Source: Flavobacterium sp. UBA6721
GTDB lineage: Bacteria > Bacteroidota > Bacteroidia > Flavobacteriales > Flavobacteriaceae
DNA length: 64,000 nt
Direction: 5' to 3'
NCBI GenBank assembly: GCA_002454195.1
Contig: DKIJ01000039.1
Span: 1 to 64,000 of the forward strand
In this document: one piece after another, positions 43,627-51,480 of the stretch
Position numbering within the stretch: the first letter of the stretch is position 1
Layout: each line of letters starts with the position of its first letter
Notes under the pieces: generated by a model
What the model was told of the DNA's origin: nothing
What the model saw: the letters and a program-made list of their open reading frames with translations, nothing else
The model's database searches: none
Translations under genes and position numbers: made by a program

Positions 43627-44802
43627 ATGAATTATATACTTTTTGATGGTCCTGCTCGTAATGCCTTGCTGCCATTTACTTTTACCCGTCCAGTTGCGGA
43701 TATTCTAATAGGAATTATACCCATTCGTCAAAAATGGGAACGTTATCTGGGGTCTACAATTACTACATTGACGGAGGAATATTTATCTGAAAAATATCCA
43801 ATGGTAGAATTAGAAGAAAATGTAATGATCAACGCTTCTTTTTTACCTAATGAGATTTTAGCTGAAATGGTTTCGAATTTAGAGCCTAATCAAGCGATTT
43901 TTAAAGGAGATGAGGTCATTGCTTTCTATACTAATGATAGTCAAGAGGAAGTGGATTTTGACACCTATGAGATTATAGATTATTCTGAAGATTGCATTAC
44001 GGTTAAAAATACATGGGATATTTTTTCAAAAAACGGTGAGGCTATTCGCGAGGATTTTGAGTTTTTGACAGAAGATAGAAAATCACAGCCTATTCCAAGT
44101 AGTGTGAATGTTATTGCAGCAGAAAATATTTTTATTGAAGAAGGAGCAAAGTTGGAATTTGTGACTTTAAATGCTTCTACAGGACCTATTTATATTGGTA
44201 AAAATACTGAGATCATGGAAGGTTCTGTGATCCGTGGGCCTTTTGCTTTGTGCGAAGGGGCAGGGGTAAAACTCGCTACTAAAGTCTATGGAGCTACTAC
44301 TGTTGGTCCGTATTCTAAAATTGGGGGAGAAGTGAATAATTCGGTTTTATTTGGTTATTCTAACAAAGGGCATGACGGATTTTTAGGGAATTCCGTTTTA
44401 GGAGAATGGTGTAATATTGGTGCAGATAGTAACAATTCCAACCTTAAAAATAATTATGAAGAAGTGAGATTGTGGAGTTACGAAACCGAAGGTTTTGCTA
44501 AAACCGGCTTGCAATTTTGTGGTTTAATGATGGGTGATCATAGCAAGTGTGGTATCAATACTATGTTCAATACAGGAACAGTAGTAGGGGTGAGTGCTAA
44601 TATTTTTGGTAGTGGTTTCCCTCGTAATTTTGTACCGAGTTTTTCATGGGGTGGTGCCGCTGGATTTACAACTTATACAACAAGTAAAGCTTTTGCTACG
44701 GCTAGGTTAGTCATGAGTCGTAGGAATGTTGATTTTGACGAAAAAGAACAAGCTATTTTAGAACACGTTTTTGAGGAAACCAAAAAGTGGCGAAAGGAAT
44801 AA
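43627..44802 (+). CDS. GlmU family sugar nucleotidyltransferase-like protein
   Basis: A 391-aa protein. The N-terminal half (about 1-190) resembles a nucleotidyltransferase fold but begins Y-I-L-F-D-G-P-A-R-N-A-L-L-P-F-T-F-T-R-P-V, a Bacteroidetes variant of the G-x-G-T-R-M motif. The C-terminal half is a left-handed beta-helix with hexapeptide repeats, as in GlmU (GPIYIGKNTEIMEGSVIRG). It probably makes an activated sugar, for example UDP-GlcNAc or a related NDP-sugar, but substrate is unproven. The last 150 codons recur, fused to another start, at 51481-51963. Confidence 0.85.
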   Translation: MNYILFDGPARNALLPFTFTRPVADILIGIIPIRQKWERYLGSTITTLTEEYLSEKYPMVELEENVMINASFLPNEILAEMVSNLEPNQAIFKGDEVIAFYTNDSQEEVDFDTYEIIDYSEDCITVKNTWDIFSKNGEAIREDFEFLTEDRKSQPIPSSVNVIAAENIFIEEGAKLEFVTLNASTGPIYIGKNTEIMEGSVIRGPFALCEGAGVKLATKVYGATTVGPYSKIGGEVNNSVLFGYSNKGHDGFLGNSVLGEWCNIGADSNNSNLKNNYEEVRLWSYETEGFAKTGLQFCGLMMGDHSKCGINTMFNTGTVVGVSANIFGSGFPRNFVPSFSWGGAAGFTTYTTSKAFATARLVMSRRNVDFDEKEQAILEHVFEETKKWRKE

Positions 44803-44817
44803 CTTCATCTTATACTA

Positions 44818-44850
44818 AAAAAAACTCGCAGTAATTGATGCGAGTTTTTT
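44818..44850. terminator. Bidirectional terminator after the GlmU-family gene
   Basis: A 10-bp stem AAAACTCGCA / TGCGAGTTTT (44821-44830 and 44839-44848) flanked by A and T runs, located between convergent genes. Confidence 0.85.
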
Positions 44851-44852
44851 AT

Positions 44853-46229
44853 TTATTTCACCCTAATAAAATTATCTTTTAGTTTGATTTCTTTCATTCG
44901 TTTGTCGTTGGGACTTCTTCGATAAATGAGAATATCTTTCTCTGTACTTTCTGTTATAAAAAGTAGTTTAGTCATGAGACTAGCCAGAGCGACTTCTCTT
45001 CGTTTTACCACGGTGGTAAAATTATCTATCTGAACTTCATTTTCATACAAATGATTCAATTCATTAAGCGGAATAAAACGTTGTCTGTTTTGAACCAGAT
45101 AGTCTAGGATGCGCAACTCTGCCTCTTCAAATGTATCTAGTAGTTTCCCTTTGTAATAATAATTGTCTTCATCTGTTTTAAATGTGATGCCATTAAAGGG
45201 TTTGAAATTTGGTTTTCTTTTATTGAAATAGAAACTTACACCCAATACGCCTAAAATGCCTAATATAGTTGTTAAAATAGTGGAAGCCTCCATGTTTTGA
45301 TACCAAGGTAATATAAACACTTGTTGGTCGACCTGTTTGCCTAAAAATTCTTGTAATGGAGTGCGAAATACATTCTTAGAGCCATCTGCATATTTATTGA
45401 TGTAAACCACTTCAGTTGATTTTGAATCAAAATAGGGTTGAATTACATTTTTTAGTTCTCCTTTGAAAGTAGTTAATGTGTTGTTTTTAATATCTATTTC
45501 ATACACATTATTGTATTCTAATGCGGGAATAATATACAATTTGTCATGGGCTATAAAAGAGGTTGAATTTCCATCTTTAGAATTGAGATTAATTGAAGTG
45601 TTAAATTTTCCAAATTCTGACCATTTCATTGTTGGCAGATGAAGTTTGTAAACAATAGGTTTGCAAGCTTTTGTTTGTAAAAAATGGTCAGGATCTTTTT
45701 CATAACCACTAAAAATATAGAGATTGCTTTGTAAAATGATTCCATAACTAATATGTCTTGGGCTTGGAGAGGTTCCAAAAGTTTCTATTTCACCCCATTC
45801 TTTAGTTTTAAAACTATATTTGGTTAGTATGTTTTTAAATGTAAATAGCCCATAACCTCCCCAAAAAAATACATTATTATTGTAAACAAATGGTACTGCC
45901 CCGTATTGATTTTTATGTAAAAATGATTTGTCAATTCTTACAATTGAATCGTTACGCCATTCTAGTACAGCGCCACAACCGTGATACACCATATAGTTTT
46001 TATCTTTTACTGTAATAGGAATGTAATACTGTAACTTTTCTAAATAGGAACTATGTCGAAATGACTTTTTTGCAAACGGATTTCCTTTGTAAACTATTGA
46101 ATCATTAAGTATTAAAACCGGTTGAGAGGATTTTGCTTCTTTAAAAAGTAAATGCTCATCCGTTCTTGATATGGATTGTGCTTTGCAGATACTAACAGCA
46201 ATGAAGAAAATTAATATGTATCGAATCAT
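44853..46229 (-). CDS. Kelch-repeat membrane protein with C-terminal winged-helix-like domain
   Basis: The frame is open to 46280 but a signal peptide (MIRYILIFFIAVSICKAQ) begins at the ATG at 46229; I choose that start (458 aa). The periplasmic part is beta-propeller-like with kelch-type turns (FVYNNNVFFWGGYG, RHISYGIILQSNLYIFSGY). One membrane helix (I-L-T-T-I-L-G-I-L-G-V-L-G-V-S-F-Y) follows at about 315-335. The cytoplasmic C-terminus (FEEAELRILDYLVQN, then F-T-T-V-V-K-R-R-E-V-A-L-A-S-L-M-T-K-L-L) resembles an OmpR-type winged helix, which would make it a one-component membrane sensor. That reading is inference. Confidence 0.6.
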   Translation of the reverse strand: MIRYILIFFIAVSICKAQSISRTDEHLLFKEAKSSQPVLILNDSIVYKGNPFAKKSFRHSSYLEKLQYYIPITVKDKNYMVYHGCGAVLEWRNDSIVRIDKSFLHKNQYGAVPFVYNNNVFFWGGYGLFTFKNILTKYSFKTKEWGEIETFGTSPSPRHISYGIILQSNLYIFSGYEKDPDHFLQTKACKPIVYKLHLPTMKWSEFGKFNTSINLNSKDGNSTSFIAHDKLYIIPALEYNNVYEIDIKNNTLTTFKGELKNVIQPYFDSKSTEVVYINKYADGSKNVFRTPLQEFLGKQVDQQVFILPWYQNMEASTILTTILGILGVLGVSFYFNKRKPNFKPFNGITFKTDEDNYYYKGKLLDTFEEAELRILDYLVQNRQRFIPLNELNHLYENEVQIDNFTTVVKRREVALASLMTKLLFITESTEKDILIYRRSPNDKRMKEIKLKDNFIRVK

Positions 46230-46411
46230 AGTAGAAAAGAGTGTTGGGGATAATGCTCTAAAGTAAGATTTATTTTTCAAATTTAGTTATTAAAGTGTAG
46301 ATTTTTTTCCCCGTTTTGCTACAAATTAAGGAATACAAATGTCTGTTTTAATTCCAATTTTTGTATTCAATTTAGTGTTGGTAAATTACATTTCTTCCTT
46401 CATAAATAATT

Positions 46412-47062
46412 TTATATCTTATCTTCAAATACGATTTTCAATTCTTTGGAAATCACTTTTTCTCCCTCTCCTAGAGAAGCCCTAATGAAGATAGTAACTT
46501 TTTCTCCGATAAAATCAGAAAAAAAAACCATTTGTTGTTTTGGACTGTAAGTATATTTAGAATAGGTAGCAAAATAGCTAGAATAGGCCGGATGATTCAC
46601 ATCAACATTTGGGTTTTTATTTATTTCATATCCTGCTAAATTCATGATGCTGTATTGTTTTATTAATTGCGGGAAAGTATAGGTTTGATAGCCCACAGGG
46701 ATAGGAGTAGTCATTAATCTATCTGCAAAGTCTCCTCTATAGGAATACACCGCATACCGCCAACTAACAATACCGGGTATGTAAAAGTAATCGGAATCAT
46801 ACGCTACTTCAATTAAGGGAACTCTATTAATTACATATAGAGGGTTTAATATTGGTATAGAACCTTTGACGGTAAAATACCCCAAACCGCTATACTCAAC
46901 ATGCCACACTCCCTGAGTATCAATATAACTACCAGGAGAGACATCAGTATCAATCCAAAACTGAACATCTTCGTTTGGATTCAGTAAAACATCTGGTTTA
47001 GAGGGTTCTGAATCACACCCAAATAATGTAAAGAGGCAAATGATTAAAACTATTTTGTGCAT
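46412..47062 (-). CDS. Lipoprotein, unknown
   Basis: A 216-aa lipoprotein. Signal peptide MHKIVLIICLFTLFGC with the lipidated cysteine at 16. The rest is beta-rich with a proline- and aromatic-rich middle (YFTVKGSIPILNPLYVINRVPLIEVAYDSDYFYIPG), and I recognise no family. It stands between the Kelch gene and the SPFH operon on the same strand, about 180 bases from the next gene. It may be an accessory cargo gene in the duplicated region. Confidence 0.6.
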   Translation of the reverse strand: MHKIVLIICLFTLFGCDSEPSKPDVLLNPNEDVQFWIDTDVSPGSYIDTQGVWHVEYSGLGYFTVKGSIPILNPLYVINRVPLIEVAYDSDYFYIPGIVSWRYAVYSYRGDFADRLMTTPIPVGYQTYTFPQLIKQYSIMNLAGYEINKNPNVDVNHPAYSSYFATYSKYTYSPKQQMVFFSDFIGEKVTIFIRASLGEGEKVISKELKIVFEDKI

Positions 47063-47107
47063 ACGATGTATTGTTGCTTTGTTTTATATAATTATTTTTG
47101 TTATACA

Positions 47108-47136
47108 AATACGATCCAGAATTCTGGACCGTATTG
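47108..47136 (-). terminator. Hairpin between the SPFH operon and the lipoprotein gene
   Basis: An 11-bp stem with one A-C mismatch (ATACGATCCAG / CTGGACCGTAT). On the minus strand it lies 140-170 bases beyond the stop of the GIY-YIG-like gene; no strong T run follows, so it may be a 3' stabiliser or weak terminator of the operon. Confidence 0.45.
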
Positions 47137-47274
47137 ATAACAAAAGTTGATTCGGAATTTCCTTCAAAGCATTGTGATTTTTCTTTTTTCAAAAGGTTTT
47201 TATTGCTTCATAGAAAGGAATAAAAGAGTTAATGAAATAAGTATATTATTTTTCAAATTAGTTTGGTTAAATAG

Positions 47275-47670
47275 TTATCCGTTTAATGGCGGAACTTCTC
47301 CAAAATGATCTATATAATTTTTTAACTGTTTTCTTTCCTCTTCTTTTGCGTCATTTATTACGGGAATAACTTCATACTTGAAAATTAATTTGGTAGTAAT
47401 CTCGATTAGTTTTGTGTTTTTCGCTATTTTAAAACCTCCTGAATGATTATTTTGCTTTGTTAAATGATTTTTGGAACCTAAAAAACACTTTAATCGATAA
47501 GCTAAATCTCTTTTTTCTGTCGCCCCTATATATACTAAACCTGTTTGATCTTTATCCAAAAATCTTGAAATTGATATTGGTTTTCCGCCTTCATAGAGGA
47601 ATAGCTTATATACTCCTTTAACTTGTAGATTAGGGTCTTCATTTAAATTGGTTATATTTAATTCTTTCAT
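47275..47670 (-). CDS. GIY-YIG-like nuclease domain protein
   Basis: A 131-aa protein with a GIY-YIG-type signature: K-G-V-Y-K-L-F-L-Y near residue 18 and T-G-L-V-Y-I-G-A-T near residue 43 match the two halves of the motif with the usual spacing, followed by R-D-L-A-Y-R-L-K-C-F-L (arginine helix). The C-terminal EEERKQLKNYIDHFGEVPPLNG carries the conserved Glu and Asn. It is the last gene of the tightly packed operon and starts in overlap (1 base) with its predecessor. Probably a DNA nuclease; possible defence role by context only. Confidence 0.6.
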   Translation of the reverse strand: MKELNITNLNEDPNLQVKGVYKLFLYEGGKPISISRFLDKDQTGLVYIGATEKRDLAYRLKCFLGSKNHLTKQNNHSGGFKIAKNTKLIEITTKLIFKYEVIPVINDAKEEERKQLKNYIDHFGEVPPLNG

Positions 47671-47870
47671 TATTTGTAAATCACTTCTGTTTCAGTTTCA
47701 CTTCTACTAAAACCATTTTTAACTAAAACAGTTCCGATTTGATTAGAAGTTGGAACGCCTTTGGAATTGTCAAAATATTTGCCATTATTTCTCATCCAAT
47801 CTTTAACAGAAATATATTTATCGTTTATTTTAACTTTATGTTTTCGATAAGATCTACGGGTTGATTTCAT
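47670..47870 (-). CDS. Small basic protein, unknown
   Basis: A 66-aa highly basic protein (MKSTRRSYRKHKVKIND...). The open frame extends to 47903, but the internal ATG at 47870 is preferred because it leaves a short overlap with the upstream gene. KYISVKDWMRNNGKYFDN and IGTVLVKNGFSRSETETEV suggest a small helical DNA-binding-like domain, but I recognise no family. It overlaps the GIY-YIG-like gene by 1 base, so they are translationally coupled, and the pair may act on DNA. Confidence 0.55.
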   Translation of the reverse strand: MKSTRRSYRKHKVKINDKYISVKDWMRNNGKYFDNSKGVPTSNQIGTVLVKNGFSRSETETEVIYK

Positions 47871-48201
47871 GATTTGTTTTTTTTGATTTTGAAAAAATAA
47901 CATAATGTGTAATGATACCTAAAATAGAAAATATTATATCTTCCATATCTACAACCCCTTGAACAAAAAGAGAGTGTATTATTTCAATAATTATTGGCAC
48001 AATTTTTAACCATTGATTTTTATTATAAAAATCAATTAGATATAAGAATACTATAGCTCCAAAAAAAGAAGAAAGATGCATTACAAAAAAATTGACAGCG
48101 TAATTCGTTTTTTGTAATACTTCTATTATAAACCAACAATATAATACTGATTGAATTTTTATGTTATAAAACCAAGGCAAATTATTTTGATAAAATCTCA
48201 C
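47854..48201 (-). CDS. Small membrane protein, possibly VanZ-like
   Basis: A 115-aa protein with about four membrane segments (17-35, 38-58, 67-85, 88-105). Motif I-I-I-E-I-I-H-S-L-F-V-Q-G-V-V-D-M-E-D-I-I-F-S-I-L-G recalls the VanZ family's E...Q...D-x-x-D...G signature, but the match is weak. The start overlaps the zinc-ribbon gene by 20 bases and its end overlaps the next gene by 17 bases, so it belongs to the operon. Confidence 0.5.
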   Translation of the reverse strand: MRFYQNNLPWFYNIKIQSVLYCWFIIEVLQKTNYAVNFFVMHLSSFFGAIVFLYLIDFYNKNQWLKIVPIIIEIIHSLFVQGVVDMEDIIFSILGIITHYVIFSKSKKTNHEINP

Positions 48202-49069
48202 TTGCGATTATAAAAATTATGATTCCAATAATAATGTATATTAAAAGATAATTAGGCTTTAATACTTTAATTTCAGGTTCTTCATATCGAATGTTGTATT
48301 TATTAATTAAATCTACAAGTAATTCTCTTTTTCTGATTACATCATAAGAGATTAAGATAGCATCACTACTAGACTTAAATTCGTTTTTTTCAAGAATTAT
48401 CCACTTAATTAAATTTAAATTTGATAAATCTTCAACTATATATTCTAAAAAAGTAGTTTCTTTATCTTCCATAATATCAAATGAGGTCTCCATCAATTCA
48501 TGATATTTTTTAGCTTTAAGATACATTTCTCTTGAAAAACCAAGTAAATTTCCATTTGCATCTGTTTTATCTTTAAAAATATTAATTGTATATTTTAACT
48601 TAGCAATTAACCCTAAATTATAACCAATAAAGTCAGCAGTTTCTCTATATGTATTTGATTCTGGGTCATTTTCTTTACTTGCATTTAGATATGTTTTTAT
48701 TTCCCTTGCGTCAGTATCTGCAATTTTATCATCATTAATGAAGTTGATATTCAACCAAAAAGAACAAATCGCTTTATTTTCCCATAATGCACCAATATTT
48801 GGATCGATCTCTAAAGCTTTATTACAGTAATCATAACCTTCACGGTAGTTACCCGCACGCATTGCTTTTTGTAGAATTTCAATAAAATTATTTAAGTTTT
48901 CAAGTTTATCATTGGTTAAATTTGAATTTGATACAATAACTTCTTTAGGTCTTAAAATTTTATTTAATGTACCACAATAATCACAATTGATTTCGTCTTT
49001 CCCTTCGAATCCTTTGATAGCTGCCCCACAAGAGGTGCATTTTAAAGATGCTAATTCTAATTTTGACAT
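48182..49069 (-). CDS. Zinc-ribbon, TPR and membrane-anchor protein
   Basis: A 295-aa protein with a TFIIB-type zinc ribbon at the N-terminus (C-T-S-C ... C-D-Y-C, residues about 11-33), a helical middle including a TPR-like repeat (YREGYDYCNKALEIDPNIGALWENKAICSFWL, about 75-107), and a C-terminal membrane helix (LIYIIIGIIIFIIASEI). The combination recalls YdjG of the Bacillus subtilis YdjFGHI phage-shock-type module, whose partner YdjI is an SPFH protein, as here. It overlaps the small membrane gene and follows the 104-aa gene by 17 bases. Confidence 0.68.
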   Translation of the reverse strand: MSKLELASLKCTSCGAAIKGFEGKDEINCDYCGTLNKILRPKEVIVSNSNLTNDKLENLNNFIEILQKAMRAGNYREGYDYCNKALEIDPNIGALWENKAICSFWLNINFINDDKIADTDAREIKTYLNASKENDPESNTYRETADFIGYNLGLIAKLKYTINIFKDKTDANGNLLGFSREMYLKAKKYHELMETSFDIMEDKETTFLEYIVEDLSNLNLIKWIILEKNEFKSSSDAILISYDVIRKRELLVDLINKYNIRYEEPEIKVLKPNYLLIYIIIGIIIFIIASEILSK

Positions 49070-49086
49070 ATTTTATTTTTTTAGTA

Positions 49087-49401
49087 TTAATTACAACAAT
49101 TACAATTTTTAATTTTTGTTTGAGAAATTTTTAATACAAGTTTCATAAATTCATTTGCTTTAGTAGTATCTTCAAAAGGCCCTAACCATACCCCATTTTT
49201 ACCAGGTGTGGATGATTTAATTTTACCCGTCCCCCAAGCACAATTACCACAGCTTGAATGATGAATTTTAAATGTCCTAACTTTCTCAGTAGGTTTGTTA
49301 AAATAAACATAATAACCAATACCTTTATTTAACAAATTAAGGCCAAGAGTCAATGTGTCTAAAGATTTTTCAAGTCGTTTTAATTCTTCTTTTTTAGGCA
49401 T
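49087..49401 (-). CDS. Cys/His-rich small protein, unknown
   Basis: A 104-aa protein that I do not recognise. It has an N-terminal helix (KKEELKRLEKSLDTLTLGLNLLNKG) and a central IHHSSCGNCAWGTG (H, C-x2-C) followed by G-K-N-G-V-W-L-G-P-F, and ends KIKNCNCCN. The His/Cys pattern suggests a zinc-binding fold. It lies 1 base after the SPFH stop and 17 bases before the zinc-ribbon gene, so it is an integral operon member. Confidence 0.55.
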   Translation of the reverse strand: MPKKEELKRLEKSLDTLTLGLNLLNKGIGYYVYFNKPTEKVRTFKIHHSSCGNCAWGTGKIKSSTPGKNGVWLGPFEDTTKANEFMKLVLKISQTKIKNCNCCN

Positions 49402-49402
49402 T

Positions 49403-50356
49403 TTATAATTGTTTTAAAAGTTCTTTTTTCTTTATGTCAAATTCCTCCTGCGTTAAAGCCCCTAAATCCAATAACTCTTTTAGATTTTTTAACTTATCGG
49501 TTACACTCTCTGTATAATTGGTTTGCATTGCTTGTTGGATCATGTTAGGCATGGCTATTCCCATCCCTAATCCTGCACCAAGCCCCATTCCTGCACCGGC
49601 ATTTCCAGAATTCTTAGCTGCATCACCTAAAGAGTCGGCTACTTTTAATTTCATATATTGATCTAAATTTCCAACTGCATTCATGCCGCTTCGGGTATCA
49701 ATCATAACCTGTACTTCTTCGGGTACCGAAATTGATTGAATGTATAAATCGTGAAGGGTCAGACCTAAACCAGCAAAGTCCTCTTGCAATTCAGTTCTAA
49801 AAACTAGATTCAAATCGTCCATCATCATAGGAATATCAAAGACTGATTTCAGCATCTTTCCAAGGACTACATTCAATTTAGAAATGATGATTCCTCTTAA
49901 ATAATCTTCAATTACAGCCGTTGTATAAAGCCCCATTGTTCCTACTACTTTGTTGACAAAGAGCATACTGTCTTGTACTTGTATAGAGAAAGAACCATAA
50001 GAACGAAGACGAATCATTTGTAATTCGGTATCTCTAAATAAAATAGGTTCTTTAGTTCCCCATTTTAAATTTGGAAATAGTTGTTTTCCAATAAAAACAA
50101 CCTCTGCTCTAAAAGGAGAATCAGGTCCGTATCCAAAGGAAGTAACCCATTTTCCAATAACAGGAATATTTTGAGTTTTTAATATGTGTCTTCCTGCACC
50201 AAATACGTCTAATGCTTTTCCATCTCTAAAAAATATAGCATCTTGACTTTCCCTAACGGTAAGTTGGGATCCCCATTTAATTTCAAGGTTGCCACTATCT
50301 GGAATACGCTTAACTAATACAGCACCGCTATTATCTAAAAATTCTAGAACTTCCAT
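49403..50356 (-). CDS. SPFH domain protein with C-terminal SHOCT
   Basis: A 317-aa SPFH/Band-7-type protein (YdjI/virion-core-like subfamily). The SPFH core covers about 20-220 (RESQDAIFFRDGKALDVFGAGRH, then IQVQDSMLFVNKVVG). A Gly/Ala/Met-rich linker (about 245-280) leads to a SHOCT domain (KLKNLKELLDLGALTQEEFDIKKKELLKQL, 288-317), a short oligomerisation or recruitment module. SPFH proteins assemble membrane microdomains and answer membrane damage. It lies 2 bases from the 160-aa gene and 1 base from the Cys/His-rich gene. Confidence 0.82.
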   Translation of the reverse strand: MEVLEFLDNSGAVLVKRIPDSGNLEIKWGSQLTVRESQDAIFFRDGKALDVFGAGRHILKTQNIPVIGKWVTSFGYGPDSPFRAEVVFIGKQLFPNLKWGTKEPILFRDTELQMIRLRSYGSFSIQVQDSMLFVNKVVGTMGLYTTAVIEDYLRGIIISKLNVVLGKMLKSVFDIPMMMDDLNLVFRTELQEDFAGLGLTLHDLYIQSISVPEEVQVMIDTRSGMNAVGNLDQYMKLKVADSLGDAAKNSGNAGAGMGLGAGLGMGIAMPNMIQQAMQTNYTESVTDKLKNLKELLDLGALTQEEFDIKKKELLKQL

Positions 50357-50358
50357 TT

Positions 50359-50841
50359 TTATTTGTGTTGGTTAATAAAGTTTAACCTTTCTACTATTAG
50401 TGTTTCAATATCCCTAATTTGCTTCAGAATGAATACCACACTTACTATTTCGTCTATTTCTTCCTGAATTGTTTTAGAGATAATTAGTGTTTTTTCGGTA
50501 ATTTCTAAATCAAAAGAATGTATCACATCCAATTCGTCTTCTTTTAACTCATTCTCTGAGAAAAAAGAAGATTCGCCATAAGAAGCGTATTTGATTTTAG
50601 AATAAAGAGTGTTAAGTAGTTTTCGGATATTTTCCCAATCTTTTGTTTGTTGAATCTCATTCTTGTTTAAAAGCTCTTTTTGATGGTGAACAATTAAATT
50701 TTCTGATTGCTGAATGGAAAGCGCAATAAATTCTCTAGTTTTTTTATCCGTATTTCTTTTTTCATCACGGATTGTATAACCAGTATAACCAGGAATAAGT
50801 CTACCAATTTTATCTAAAAGGTTAGTTTTTCTTTGGGACAT
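50359..50841 (-). CDS. Helical protein, first gene of the SPFH operon
   Basis: A 160-aa mostly helical protein beginning MSQRKTNLLDKIGRLIPGYTGY. The stretch I-P-G-Y-T-G-Y-x-x-R-D-E-K-R-N-T-D-K-K-T-R-E recalls small helical proteins I have seen beside SPFH genes in other phyla (a G-Y-x-x-R-E-x-R-R-x-x-D-K pattern), so it is probably a partner of the SPFH protein. No catalytic motif is visible. A promoter must lie upstream of 50841, but no exact -7 box is evident; a 12-bp palindrome is centred at 50914. Confidence 0.6.
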   Translation of the reverse strand: MSQRKTNLLDKIGRLIPGYTGYTIRDEKRNTDKKTREFIALSIQQSENLIVHHQKELLNKNEIQQTKDWENIRKLLNTLYSKIKYASYGESSFFSENELKEDELDVIHSFDLEITEKTLIISKTIQEEIDEIVSVVFILKQIRDIETLIVERLNFINQHK

Positions 50842-51480
50842 TTATAATTGAATTTCAATTGTCATAAAATTCCTTAAAATCTCTTTAGGGTATAAAACAA
50901 ATACACGAAACCATACTTTCGTGTATTTGAATTGAATTTAAAATGTTGTTTTTTAATTCGTTAAGTGTAGTTTTGGTTGTTTAATAAAGAACTACTTGAG
51001 GTTACTTTTGAATGGATTTTTATCTATTTTAATAGTAGTTTTATCTCCATTTGGAGTGCTTCAACTAAAGAAGTTTAAATTTAGTGGGTAGGAAATAAGT
51101 GTTGTGCTATTTGATTTCGTACGTTGTTGATTACCGTGATGCATTCTATTTGGGTAATTTACGAACTTCTTTAATTTAATTTCCGTAGGGACAATACCTA
51201 TTAGCAGTATAAAGTATTTCTATATCACTTCACTTTGAATAGCGAAGCGTCTATCTTGTTCTGTATCATTTTTAGTGCTATGTTTCTATGTGGTTAAATA
51301 AAATTTCTCGAATCTGCGGTCCGATTGCTTCGTAGTTTTTCTTCGTATTTGATAATCTTCTTTTTGTTTTACAAAAACTTCATTTAATACATTCAAACAA
51401 CAATAGATTTGAATTATATTTGCGCCTTCAAAAAGGGGAGGTTGAATGATCGATTTTCCAATATACAAATCCACTACGCA
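50842..51480. other. Non-coding stretch between SPFH operon and chimeric gene
   Basis: This 640-base gap has no usable open frame. It holds a perfect 12-bp palindrome (AAATACACGAAA / TTTCGTGTATTT, 50899-50928) with a 6-nt loop, and the promoter copy of the chimeric gene at its right end (51415-51422). It could hold the eroded remains of genes lost from one arm of the duplication. Confidence 0.55.
51415..51422 (+). promoter_or_regulatory. -7 box TATATTTG, copy of the abcF promoter
   Basis: TATATTTGCGCC here parallels TATCTTTGCGCT at 53669-53680 upstream of the intact ABC-F gene, at a similar distance to the start codon (58 versus 64 bases). It indicates that the promoter was duplicated with the first codons. 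Confidence 0.6.

Noticed and set aside
51409..51480. Longer chimera start at 51409
   Set aside because: This lies upstream of the -7 box at 51415-51422, so the abcF-derived ATG at 51481 is the sensible start.
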